Part shown: one piece after another, positions 9,444 to 17,431 of the stretch
How positions within the stretch are numbered: position 1 is the first letter of the stretch
Layout of the letters: the number at the start of each line of letters is the position of its first letter
Assembly: GCA_028284625.1 (NCBI GenBank)
Contig: JANQRH010000008.1
Location: 163,441-227,440, forward strand
Reading direction: 5' to 3'
Length of the DNA: 64,000 nucleotides
Source of the DNA: Afifellaceae bacterium
Lineage (GTDB): Bacteria; Pseudomonadota; Alphaproteobacteria; Rhizobiales; Afifellaceae
Notes under the pieces: generated by a model
The model's database searches: none
Told to the model about the DNA's origin: nothing
Seen by the model: the letters and a program-made list of their open reading frames with translations, nothing else
Translations under genes and position numbers: made by a program

Positions 9444-10586
9444 CTATGTCTTGCGTGCTCCGTTTCTTTCGCGGCTCTTGCGGCTGCTTTCGTCTTGTTG
9501 TTCGTGATCCTGGCCTGCGACCAGCCGGACCTGCTTGCGGCTGTCGCGCTTAGCTGAAGCCCTGTCGGCAGGTGGCTTGCTGGCCTGTGTCGGCAAGGTT
9601 GAGTCGCGGATTGCAAGCGAGCAGAGCAGGACGGCCGATTTCGGCTCGTCGATATTGCCGGCCATCCGATGCGCCAGCCGGTTCCACGCGGCCCGTGCGA
9701 TCTCCAGCGTCGGCTGCCGTACGGCCGTCAACGCCGTGTGCCTGGCGCTCATCCAGGGGTAGTCGTCAAACCCGATCAGCGACACGTCCTCCGGTATCCG
9801 GGTGCGTCGCTTTGCCAGACAGGTCAGCGTCGCCAGCGTCGTCATGTTGGTCAAAGCGAGGATCGCGGTGGGAAGCCTGTTCCGCTCCAGCCAGCGCTCA
9901 AGCGTGGTGGCGGCTTCGTCCGGCACCGGGCCGACTTCGACCACCCGCGCAACGCCGCCGTGCCGCTCAATCTCCTCGCGCGCGCCGTCGTTTCGTTGGC
10001 GGATGGCGACCAGCCCCATGTCGGAAGCCACCATCAGCACGTCGCGGTGACCGATTTCGGCGAGATACTTGCCGGCAATCGCGCCGCCATCGTGATTGTC
10101 GATGACCACGCTGTCGGCGAGCGACGTATCGGCAACGCGATCGACCAGGACGAAGGGAACTTCGCCCGTCTTGGCGACAAGGTTGTCCGGCACCCTATCG
10201 GTGCAGGGGATGACGATCATGCCGGCCGGCTGCCAGGCCATCAGGGCGTTCAGCCGGCTTCTTTCAATATCGGTGTCGTCGGCGGAATTGCCGACGATGA
10301 TCTCGTAACCGCTGAGGCGGGCGAGGCTCTCTATCTCTGTAATGATGGAGGTGAAGAAGGGGTCGGAAAGGTCGGGCACCAAGACGGTGACGACGCGCGT
10401 CTTTCCGGTGCGCAGCTGCGATGCCGCGCGGTTGATTTCGTAGCCGAGCTCTTCCGCGGCCTGACGGACGCGCCGGGCGAGATCGACCGACACGGGCTTG
10501 GTGCCGCTCAGAACATTGGACACCGTAGCGGTGGAAACACCCGCTCGATCCGCCACGTCTTTAATGGATACAGCGCGCCGCGCCAT
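9444..10586 (-). CDS. LacI-family transcriptional repressor
   Basis: This DNA-binding repressor has 380 residues. The N-terminal HTH reads SIKDVADRAGVSTATVSNVLSG, the hinge region RAASQLRTGKTR follows, and then a periplasmic-binding-like effector domain from about residue 60. The start at 10586 is preferred to 10592 because AGGA lies at proper spacing. A C-terminal tail of about 50 charged residues after AIRDST goes beyond the usual LacI end, rich in Lys, Arg, Ser and Gln with no family feature. The 18-bp palindrome at 10616-10633 upstream is the likely autoregulatory operator. It sits between the kinase and importer genes of the ribitol-type operon and probably senses a pentitol or pentulose. 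Confidence 0.9.
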   Translation of the reverse strand: MARRAVSIKDVADRAGVSTATVSNVLSGTKPVSVDLARRVRQAAEELGYEINRAASQLRTGKTRVVTVLVPDLSDPFFTSIITEIESLARLSGYEIIVGNSADDTDIERSRLNALMAWQPAGMIVIPCTDRVPDNLVAKTGEVPFVLVDRVADTSLADSVVIDNHDGGAIAGKYLAEIGHRDVLMVASDMGLVAIRQRNDGAREEIERHGGVARVVEVGPVPDEAATTLERWLERNRLPTAILALTNMTTLATLTCLAKRRTRIPEDVSLIGFDDYPWMSARHTALTAVRQPTLEIARAAWNRLAHRMAGNIDEPKSAVLLCSLAIRDSTLPTQASKPPADRASAKRDSRKQVRLVAGQDHEQQDESSRKSRERNGARKT

Positions 10587-10615
10587 CGGCATGCGTCCTG
10601 GCTTGAGCCGAACTG

Positions 10616-10633
10616 CTGTTAATCGATTAACAG
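10616..10633. promoter_or_regulatory. LacI-type operator (perfect 18-bp palindrome)
   Basis: CTGTTAATCGATTAACAG is perfectly self-complementary with a central CG, the shape of LacI/GalR-family operators. It lies 30 bp upstream of the repressor start and 100 bp downstream of the kinase stop, so it should control the repressor-importer transcript. I found no second perfect copy near the kinase or binding-protein starts. Confidence 0.7.
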
Positions 10634-10735
10634 AAAGTGCCAAGTTTGGCCAGCATGGGTGCTTGCGACCGAATGCCGCCATGCGGCTCGGCGCTGCGTT
10701 TTCCGGCGGTCGGTTTTGGATGGGCGGCGACTCAA

Positions 10736-12238
10736 TCATTGCACGAGCGCGTCCAGATCGTCGTAGAGCGCCTGGCTGTGACCGTAGAGCTTGTCGAAGA
10801 CCGGCTGCATGCGGCGATAAGTTTCCGCCCATGCCGGATCCGGCGCGATCTCCTCTGAATAGCCGACATGCGCGCTGGCCGCGTCCTCCACTGAGGAGAA
10901 CCGGCCGAGCGCCAGTCCCGCCATGATCGCACAGCCAACAATGCTGCACTCCGCCTCCTGTGGCACGAGGATCGGTACGTCGTAGGCGCTTGCTTTGATC
11001 TTCAGCCAAAGCGGCGTTCGGACGCCGCCGCCGGAGGCGACGATTCTTTCCAGCCGTCTGCCGGAGGCGTCTTCCATAATGGCGATATGACGCTTGACGC
11101 CGAACGACACGCCTTCAAGCACGGCGCGATGCAGATGGGCGAGGCCATGGCCTGCGCCGATGCCGAAGAACTGCGCGCGCGCGTTGCGATGCGCACCGAA
11201 ACGTTCGCCGGCGAGGTAAGGCATGAACAAGAGGCCGTCGGCGCCGGCGGGAGCCTCCTCCGCCTTGGCGACGATCTCGTCATAGGAGAGCGTCTTCTCG
11301 TGGAAGGCGCGCCGCGCCCAGCGCATGCCGTCACCGCCGGTTTCAAGCAGCATAAAGGCGCCCCATGCGCCTTCCACGGTGCCGACATTGGAGATGGCTG
11401 GATCGAGCAGCGGCTCGTCTGCGATCACGGTCACGATGCAGGATGTCCCGATCATCTCCGAGCCGAGCCCCGCGCGACAGACACCGGAGCCCAGAAGCCC
11501 GACCGGATAATCGCCGCCGCCAACCAGGACCGGCGTGCCTTCCGCCAATCCGGTCTCGCGTGCGGCGTGCTGTGTGACCGTGCCAAGCACATCGAGCGGG
11601 CTGCGGATGGAGGGAAGAATGCGCCTTTCCAATTCCAGGCGCTCGCACATCTCGTCCGACCAGTCGCCGGTCTGCGGATCCATCAGAAAACTTGCGGCGG
11701 CCTCGGTGCGATCCATTGTGACTTCACCGGTGAGCCGGAAGTTGATGTAGTCCTTGGGCATCAGGACGTGCGCGGCGTGCTGATAAGCTTCGCCGTCGTG
11801 GTCGCGTATCCATTGCAGCTTGAAGGCGGGCCAGGCCGGTGTCGGCGGATTGCCGGTCTTTGCAAGATAGCCCTCCGGCGCGTTCTTCGCCTCAAACGCC
11901 GTGACCAGCTCCACCGTACGCTTGTCGTTCCACAACGGCACGGCTTCGCGGGTGAGCTGACCGGCCTCGTCGATCAGAACGGTTCCATGCATCTGTCCGC
12001 AAGCGGCGACGGCCTCAATCCGCGTGTGTGCGTCGGGCACCTCGTCAAGCACAGAGCGAATGGAGGCGACTGTGCCCTCCCACCACTCGGCTGGGCGCTG
12101 CTCCGACCAGCCGAAGGCGGGGACGATCTGCTCGTGCTCGCGCGCCGCGATTGCCTCGATCCGGCCGGAGGCGTCGACAAGCGCCGCCCGGGCGCTGCCG
12201 GTTCCGACATCTATGGCAAGCGTAAGCGCTCCGCTCAT
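10736..12238 (-). CDS. FGGY-family pentulose kinase (xylulokinase-like)
   Basis: This 500-residue kinase has the two-domain FGGY fold. The N-terminal phosphate loop reads AIDVGTGSARAALVD, the substrate region AACGQMHGTVLID is near residue 85, the catalytic Asp lies in VGGGDYPVGLLGSG near 245, and the second ATP region is VASGGGVRTPLWLKIKAS near 410. The GQMHG segment is typical of xylulokinases. It would phosphorylate D-xylulose or D-ribulose made by the dehydrogenase and epimerase downstream. It is the first gene of the minus-strand operon and its promoter must lie in the 254-bp divergent region at 12239-12492. Substrate choice between xylulose and ribulose is not settled. Confidence 0.82.
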   Translation of the reverse strand: MSGALTLAIDVGTGSARAALVDASGRIEAIAAREHEQIVPAFGWSEQRPAEWWEGTVASIRSVLDEVPDAHTRIEAVAACGQMHGTVLIDEAGQLTREAVPLWNDKRTVELVTAFEAKNAPEGYLAKTGNPPTPAWPAFKLQWIRDHDGEAYQHAAHVLMPKDYINFRLTGEVTMDRTEAAASFLMDPQTGDWSDEMCERLELERRILPSIRSPLDVLGTVTQHAARETGLAEGTPVLVGGGDYPVGLLGSGVCRAGLGSEMIGTSCIVTVIADEPLLDPAISNVGTVEGAWGAFMLLETGGDGMRWARRAFHEKTLSYDEIVAKAEEAPAGADGLLFMPYLAGERFGAHRNARAQFFGIGAGHGLAHLHRAVLEGVSFGVKRHIAIMEDASGRRLERIVASGGGVRTPLWLKIKASAYDVPILVPQEAECSIVGCAIMAGLALGRFSSVEDAASAHVGYSEEIAPDPAWAETYRRMQPVFDKLYGHSQALYDDLDALVQ

Positions 12239-12353
12239 CGGTGCGTGATCCCGATGCTGATTGGCGGGACGTCCTCCAACCGCAATCAGCTTTTCTTGGC
12301 AGCTTTGTTGGCAGCGGGGCCGCCGGTCGGCCCGAAGCCATTCCCGTTAAGGA

Positions 12354-12449
12354 CGTAACTTCAATACGAATGCCATCTCTGTCAATCCGTATTTCTACGG
12401 GTAGGTAGTGTTATCTTGCCCTTTTTGCGATCATTGAACCCAAGTTACG
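12354..12449. promoter_or_regulatory. Divergent promoter region with spaced inverted half-sites
   Basis: The 254-bp gap between two divergent operons (12239-12492) holds CGTAACTT at 12354-12361 and its reverse complement AAGTTACG at 12442-12449, plus AATACG (12363-12368) mirrored by CGTATT (12388-12393). Such paired half-sites could bind the RpiR or LacI regulators coded on each side. No matching copy elsewhere was noticed, so the assignment is weak. Confidence 0.35.
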
Positions 12450-12492
12450 CTTCGTGTATGTAATTCTGCTACATATTGCGGAGCTGGATGAA

Positions 12493-13140
12493 ATGAATCT
12501 GCCTGAGCCTATACGCTGTGAGATCGCCGTAGACGCCGGCACGATGTCCGGCGGCAACGGCTCCTATTCCAAGCGCCTCAGCGAGCTTGCCGGGCTTTAT
12601 CGCGACCGCGACGCCTTCGATGCACTGCTGGCGGAGAACGGCGACCGGATCGTTTATGACGTCAACGACTATCGCCCCTCAGCTGCCGCCGGCGATCTGA
12701 TCTTCGGACTGACGCGCATGAGCCCGGGGAGGGTCGGGGCTGAATACTTTCTGACGCGCGGGCACATCCACGCGCGCGCCGACCGGCCTGAAATCTACTA
12801 CGGGCAGAAGGGCACCGGCCTGATGCAGATGGAATCCCCAACGGGCGAGACGAGCATCATCGAAATCCAGCCGCAGACCATCTGCTACGTCCCGCCGTTC
12901 TGGATTCATCGCTCCATTAATGTCGGCGACGACGACCTCGTCATGGTTTTCAGCTACCCGGCCGATTCCGGTCAGGATTACGGGATCATCGAAAAGTCGG
13001 GCGGCATGCGCCATCGCGTGATGGCGACAGCGGATGGCGGCTGGGAGCTCGTGGAGAATGCCGACTACGTGCCGCGCTCGCCGGAGGCGGCGCGCGCCAT
13101 CTTTGAGAACGCCGCGAATATGGAGGCGCACAGTGCCTGA
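12493..13140 (+). CDS. Cupin-type glucose-6-phosphate isomerase-like protein
   Basis: This 215-residue protein resembles archaeal-type (cupin) phosphoglucose isomerase. The metal-binding motif is TRGHIHARADRPEIYYGQKG near residue 93 (TxGHxHxxxxxxExY), followed by IEIQPQTICYVPPFWIHRSIN with the second cupin His. In this family Fe or Mn bound by the His/Glu set isomerises an aldose phosphate to a ketose phosphate. ATG 12493 gives the family's usual N-terminus; an in-frame ATG at 12454 would add 13 residues. It is the first of six overlapping genes, and the pathway suggests a sugar-acid or aldose-phosphate substrate other than glucose-6-phosphate (inference). Confidence 0.78.
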   Translation: MNLPEPIRCEIAVDAGTMSGGNGSYSKRLSELAGLYRDRDAFDALLAENGDRIVYDVNDYRPSAAAGDLIFGLTRMSPGRVGAEYFLTRGHIHARADRPEIYYGQKGTGLMQMESPTGETSIIEIQPQTICYVPPFWIHRSINVGDDDLVMVFSYPADSGQDYGIIEKSGGMRHRVMATADGGWELVENADYVPRSPEAARAIFENAANMEAHSA

Positions 13141-13786
13141 ACCCATTGACCTCATTGCCGGGCTCGGCGTTGTGCCGGTTATTGCCATTGAGCGCGTCGC
13201 GGACGCTGTGCCGCTTGCCGATGCGCTGCTGGAAGGCGGCCTGCCGATCGCGGAAATCACCTTCCGCACGACGGCGGCGGCCGATGTTCTCGCCACGCTT
13301 CGCGACGAACGGCCTGAGCTGTGTATCGGCGCGGGAACGGTCCTCACGCCGGAAGCCGTGCGGCAGGCGCTGCAATCGGGTGCGCGCTTCGCGCTTGCGC
13401 CGGGATTTGATGCGGAGGTGGTTCAAGAGGCGGCGACGGCGGGGCTGCCGTTCTGTCCCGGCGTGATGACGCCATCCGATCTCAGTGCCGCCGCCCGCCA
13501 CAACATTGCGGTCGCCAAGTTCTTTCCGGCGAAGCAGGCCGGCGGCCCGACCTTGCTGGCAGCGATTTCTGCGCCCTTTGCGCATCTCGGCATAAGGTTC
13601 GTTCCGACCGGCGGCGTCAGCGCGGACACGATTACCGAATGGCTTGCGATGAAGTCCGTGATCGCGGTCGGCGGGACCTGGATTGCGCGTACGGAGGACA
13701 TTCGCGAGGGACGCTTCGCCGCGATCGCCGAAAACGCTCGTGCGGCGGTCGCGACGGCCAAGGCGGCACTGAACGCGCGGCAATGA
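13133..13786 (+). CDS. KDPG/KHG-type aldolase
   Basis: This is a class I aldolase of the 2-dehydro-3-deoxy-phosphogluconate family, 217 residues. Signature segments are GLPIAEITFRT near residue 37 (catalytic Glu), LCIGAGTVLTPEAV near 63, and the Schiff-base Lys in VAKFFPAKQAGG near 127. It cleaves 2-keto-3-deoxy sugar acids or their phosphates to pyruvate and an aldehyde. It starts at GTG 13133, inside the end of the cupin gene (8-nt overlap), with GGAGG upstream. In this operon it would be the carbon-carbon cleaving step. Confidence 0.87.
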   Translation: MPEPIDLIAGLGVVPVIAIERVADAVPLADALLEGGLPIAEITFRTTAAADVLATLRDERPELCIGAGTVLTPEAVRQALQSGARFALAPGFDAEVVQEAATAGLPFCPGVMTPSDLSAAARHNIAVAKFFPAKQAGGPTLLAAISAPFAHLGIRFVPTGGVSADTITEWLAMKSVIAVGGTWIARTEDIREGRFAAIAENARAAVATAKAALNARQ

Positions 13787-14739
13787 CCTTAGCGCCCGCC
13801 ACACAGCCGACGATCTACTTCATCGGCGTGACGACCGGCCAAAGCTCCATCATGCGGGTGTTCCCGGCCTGGGCGGAACATCTCGGGCTGAGCGATGCGG
13901 TGATCAAGGGCATCGACTTTGCGCCGCATGCCGAAGCGTCGGCGTATCGTGAAGCAGTCACCTTCATCCGCGACGATCCGCTCTCGCTCGGCGCGCTGGT
14001 GACCACGCACAAGATCGATCTCTATCACGCGTGCCGCGACCTCTTCGATGTCGTCGACCCGCACGCCCAGCTGATGGGCGAAACGAGCTGCATCTCCAAG
14101 GATGGGGGAAAGCTCGTCTGCCATGCCAAGGACCCCATCTCATCCGGGCTGGCGATCGACGGCATGCTGGCGCCGGGCTATTTCGCGGAGTCGGGCGCTG
14201 AGTTGCTCTCCATGGGCGCCGGCGGCTCCACGATTGCCATCACCTGGCATTTGATGCGCTCGGAGCGCGGCGCGGATGTGCCTTCGCGTATCGTCGTCTC
14301 GAACCGGTCCGGGCCTCGCCTCGACGAGATCAAGCGCATCCACCAAGCGGTGCCGCATGATGTGCCGGTGGAATACGTGCTGACGCCGCGGCCTCAGGAC
14401 AATGACGCGCTGCTCGCCACGCTCAAGCCCGGCTCGTTCGTCATCAACGCGACGGGCCTGGGCAAAGACGCGCCGGGTTCGCCGCTCACCGGAGAGGCTG
14501 TGTTCCCCGAAAACGCCGTCGCGTGGGATCTCAATTATCGCGGCGAACTCGTCTTCCTCGACCAGGCGCGTGCGCAAGCTGCCGATCGTGGCGTGCGCGT
14601 GGAGGACGGCTGGACCTATTTCATCCACGGCTGGACGCAGGTGATTGCCGAGGTCTTCCATATCGAGATCGCGACTTCGGGGCCGCAATTTGAGGCGATA
14701 TCGGAGATCGCCCGGAACGCGGCCAAGAGGGCGTCATGA
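13783..14739 (+). CDS. Shikimate dehydrogenase-family oxidoreductase
   Basis: This 318-residue protein follows the shikimate/quinate dehydrogenase fold. The N-terminal catalytic lysine lies in ALVTTHKIDLY near residue 65 (family NVTxPxK), and the cofactor-binding loop is LSMGAGGSTIAITWHL near 140, followed by RIVVSNRSG. The substrate pocket differs from AroE, for example TTHK instead of TxPxK. The context is sugar-acid catabolism rather than aromatic amino-acid synthesis, so it probably oxidises a different hydroxy acid or carbocycle (inference). ATG 13783 overlaps the aldolase stop by 4 nt and the 3' end overlaps the next start. Confidence 0.75.
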   Translation: MTLAPATQPTIYFIGVTTGQSSIMRVFPAWAEHLGLSDAVIKGIDFAPHAEASAYREAVTFIRDDPLSLGALVTTHKIDLYHACRDLFDVVDPHAQLMGETSCISKDGGKLVCHAKDPISSGLAIDGMLAPGYFAESGAELLSMGAGGSTIAITWHLMRSERGADVPSRIVVSNRSGPRLDEIKRIHQAVPHDVPVEYVLTPRPQDNDALLATLKPGSFVINATGLGKDAPGSPLTGEAVFPENAVAWDLNYRGELVFLDQARAQAADRGVRVEDGWTYFIHGWTQVIAEVFHIEIATSGPQFEAISEIARNAAKRAS

Positions 14740-15680
14740 CGAAGCGGGTCCTGGTGACCCCGCGCTCGCTGACGGCGGAACCGCATCCGCGCGTGGAGGC
14801 GTTGCGGGACCACGGCTTCGACGTTGTGTACTCCACGCCGGGCCATTTGCCGGACGAGGACGAACTCATCCAAGTGGTGCCGGGATGCACCGCCTGGCTT
14901 GCGGGCGTTGAACCGATAAGCGAGCGGGTGATTGAGGCGGCCGATGCGCTTCAGATCATCAGCCGAAACGGCACGGGCATCGATAATCTGCCGATGGCGG
15001 CGATCGAACGACGTGGGATTGCGGTAGCGATCGCCGCCGGCGCGAACGCCACCGGTGTCGCGGAGCTGACAATCGGGCTGATTCTCGCCGCGCTGCGGTC
15101 CATCCCCGCGGCCGATCTCGGCATCAAGCAGGGTGGGTGGCCACGCCGGCGGGGGAGGGAGATCACCGAGCGCACGATCGGCATACTGGGCTGCGGCGCT
15201 ATCGGCCGGCGGGTGGCGCAGATGATCATCGGTATCGGCGGGCGGGTGGTGGCCCACGATCCGGCGCCGCCGGATATCGACCTGGCGGCGGACAGGTTTC
15301 GCATGGAGCCGGTCGATCGCGTCTTGGAGGAGGCGGATATCGTCTCGCTCCATTGTCCGCCGTTGCCGGGCGGGAAGCCCGTCATCGATCGGCATGCCCT
15401 GGCGCGCATGCGCGACGGCGCGATCCTCGTCAACACGGCGCGTGCCGCGCTTGTCGACGAAGCGGCCTTGCTTGACGCGCTCAATGACGGCCGCGTGTTC
15501 GCCTACGCCACGGATGTCTTCGCAGAGGAGCCGCCCGGCGATCTGACGCTCGCCAAACATGAGCGCGTCATCGCCACCAGCCATATCGGCGCGCTGACGG
15601 AGGAAAGCATCGACCGGGCGACGCAATCGGCCGTCGACAACATCCTGCGCCATTTCGATGGAGACACGGCGCGTGAGTGA
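14736..15680 (+). CDS. D-isomer-specific 2-hydroxyacid dehydrogenase (SerA-like)
   Basis: This is an NAD-dependent dehydrogenase, 314 residues. The cofactor glycine motif GILGCGAIGRRVAQ is near residue 150. The catalytic triad is recognisable as Arg in NTARAALVDE near 233, Glu in DVFAEEPP near 262 and His in ATSHIGA near 284. The enzymes interconvert 2-hydroxy and 2-keto acids such as phosphoglycerate, hydroxypyruvate or glyoxylate. ATG 14736 overlaps the preceding stop. In the operon it would act beside the aldolase on a keto or hydroxy acid intermediate; the substrate is unknown. Confidence 0.85.
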   Translation: MTKRVLVTPRSLTAEPHPRVEALRDHGFDVVYSTPGHLPDEDELIQVVPGCTAWLAGVEPISERVIEAADALQIISRNGTGIDNLPMAAIERRGIAVAIAAGANATGVAELTIGLILAALRSIPAADLGIKQGGWPRRRGREITERTIGILGCGAIGRRVAQMIIGIGGRVVAHDPAPPDIDLAADRFRMEPVDRVLEEADIVSLHCPPLPGGKPVIDRHALARMRDGAILVNTARAALVDEAALLDALNDGRVFAYATDVFAEEPPGDLTLAKHERVIATSHIGALTEESIDRATQSAVDNILRHFDGDTARE

Positions 15681-16539
15681 GCTGGCGGCGATCCCCTTCA
15701 AAGGCCCGCTCGCGGATTGCCTGAGCAAGCCGCCCGCTCCGGGGACACGGCTTTATTGGCTTGGCCAGGCGGGCTTCGTGATTGAGATCGGCGGCTATCG
15801 GCTGGTCATCGATCCTTATCTGTCCGACAGCCTGGCGACAAAATACGCAGACGGGCCGTTTCCACACGCGCGCATGATGGCGGCGCCCGCAACGCCCGCT
15901 GACCTCGGCGGCGTGGATATGGTTCTCACAACGCATCGCCACACGGATCATATGGACGCGGAGACCTTGCGGCCGATCTTTGCAGGCCGGCCTCACGTGC
16001 GCCTCGTGGCGCCGGCTGCGGTGGCGGAGGAGGCAATTGCGCGATCCGGACTGCCGCTCGACCGCCTCGTCTTGCTCGATGCCGGCGAAATCGCTCAGCC
16101 TCTGGAGGGCTTGCGCGTGACAGCCACGCCTGCCGCGCATGAGGAGCGCGAACGGGACGCCGAAGGCCGGCACGTATTCCTCGGCTACGCGATCGAAGCC
16201 GCCGGTGCGCGCATCTGGCATTCCGGCGATTGCGTGCCGTTTCCCGGCCTTGTGGAGGCGGTGGCGCCGTTTCAGCCCGATATCGCGCTACTGCCGGTCA
16301 ATGGCCGAAGCGCCGAGCTTTCAAAGAACGGCATCCCGGGTAACTTCACGCTTCGTGAGGCCATGGGAACTGCCGAAGCGATCGGAGCAAGCGCCATGAT
16401 TGCTCATCATTACGGTATGTTCGCCTTCAACACTGAAAGCCCGGAGGCCATTGACCAAGCGGCTCGCACCAGCGCGGTGCCGCTCTTTCGAGCGATGACT
16501 GGAATCGTCTACGAACACGGCGCGGTGAGTAGACGATGA
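15673..16539 (+). CDS. Metallo-beta-lactamase-fold hydrolase (UlaG-like lactonase)
   Basis: This is a metal-dependent hydrolase, 288 residues from GTG 15673. The HxHxDH motif is THRHTDHMD near residue 91; additional ligands lie in TPAAHEE near 155 and IWHSGDCVPF near 180. Opening WLGQAGFVIEIGGYRLVIDPYLSDS is typical of the UlaG branch, which includes L-ascorbate-6-phosphate lactonase. GTG is chosen because GGAGA lies at good spacing; ATG 15658 is also in frame. A lactonase in a sugar-acid operon would open a lactone produced by a dehydrogenase (inference). Confidence 0.8.
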   Translation: MSELAAIPFKGPLADCLSKPPAPGTRLYWLGQAGFVIEIGGYRLVIDPYLSDSLATKYADGPFPHARMMAAPATPADLGGVDMVLTTHRHTDHMDAETLRPIFAGRPHVRLVAPAAVAEEAIARSGLPLDRLVLLDAGEIAQPLEGLRVTATPAAHEERERDAEGRHVFLGYAIEAAGARIWHSGDCVPFPGLVEAVAPFQPDIALLPVNGRSAELSKNGIPGNFTLREAMGTAEAIGASAMIAHHYGMFAFNTESPEAIDQAARTSAVPLFRAMTGIVYEHGAVSRR

Positions 16540-17414
16540 TGGCGAACGGCGAAGGCGCATCGAGCGCCAACATCCTCGAGATCATCCGGCACGCGCTGCC
16601 GACTCTGCGGAAGTCGGACCGGAAGGTTGCCGAAATCGTGCTGACGGAGCCAAGGCGCATTCTCGGCGCGACCGTCGCGGAGACGGCGGTTCGGGCGCAG
16701 GTGAGCCAGCCGACCGTCATTCGTTTCGCGACGGCCATCGGTTGCACCGGCTATCAGGACTTGAAGCTTCGGCTCGCGCAAAGCCTGGCGCTTGGAACGC
16801 CGGCCACACATTCCGCGCTGCTCGACACGGACACGCCGGAGGACGTCACCGACAAGATCTTCGACTACACGATGACCAGCCTTGATTGGGCGCGCAACAA
16901 GCTCGACCGCGCCAGCCTCAATCAGGCCGTGGAACTGCTCGCGGGAGCGACGGCGATTGAGTTCTTCGGCCTGGGTGCTTCCGGCATTGTCGCGCGCGAC
17001 GCGCAGCAGAAATTTCCGCTGCTCGGCGTGCCTTGCGGCGCGCAGATCGACACGCATCAGCAATTCATGGCGGCGACGATGATGAAGCCGACCGACGTGG
17101 CGGTCGTCATCTCCAACACCGGCGGCACGCGTTCCATCATCGAGATCGCGCGCACGGCGCGCGAGATGGGCGCCAAGGTGATCGGTATTGCGGGCAGCGA
17201 ATCGCCGCTCACCACCTATTGCGACGTCGTGCTGATCGTGGAGACGCTCGACAACACCGACGTCTACACGCCGACCACGTCACGGATTGCCGCATTGGTC
17301 GTCATCGACATCCTCTCCACCAGCGTGGCTCTCAGACGCGATGCGCAGCACAAGGACAAGGTCGCCACCATGAAGCGGCGCCTCAGCGACCTCAGGGGCT
17401 TCTCCCTCGGCTGA
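16536..17414 (+). CDS. MurR/RpiR-family transcriptional regulator
   Basis: This 292-residue regulator has an N-terminal RpiR helix-turn-helix (LRKSDRKVAEIVL ... VSQPTVIRFATAIGCTGYQDLKL, residues about 25-80) and a C-terminal SIS sugar-phosphate-binding domain (residues about 120-260) with IEFFGLGASGIVARDAQQKF and VAVVISNTGGTRSIIEIA. It is the last gene of the six-gene operon, overlapping the hydrolase stop by 4 nt, and is the likely sensor of a phosphorylated pathway intermediate. Candidate operators lie in 12239-12492. Confidence 0.88.
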   Translation: MMANGEGASSANILEIIRHALPTLRKSDRKVAEIVLTEPRRILGATVAETAVRAQVSQPTVIRFATAIGCTGYQDLKLRLAQSLALGTPATHSALLDTDTPEDVTDKIFDYTMTSLDWARNKLDRASLNQAVELLAGATAIEFFGLGASGIVARDAQQKFPLLGVPCGAQIDTHQQFMAATMMKPTDVAVVISNTGGTRSIIEIARTAREMGAKVIGIAGSESPLTTYCDVVLIVETLDNTDVYTPTTSRIAALVVIDILSTSVALRRDAQHKDKVATMKRRLSDLRGFSLG

Positions 17415-17431
17415 TTCCGGCCGTCAACCGA

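Noticed and set aside
10587..11009. Extended LacI start up to 11009
   Set aside because: The extension runs antisense-free through the kinase 3' end and the operator, and the conserved HTH starts only at 10586.
11087..12358. Plus-strand open frame of 423 codons opposite the FGGY kinase
   Set aside because: The kinase motifs lie on the minus strand and the plus-strand translation has no recognisable domain. Shadow frame.
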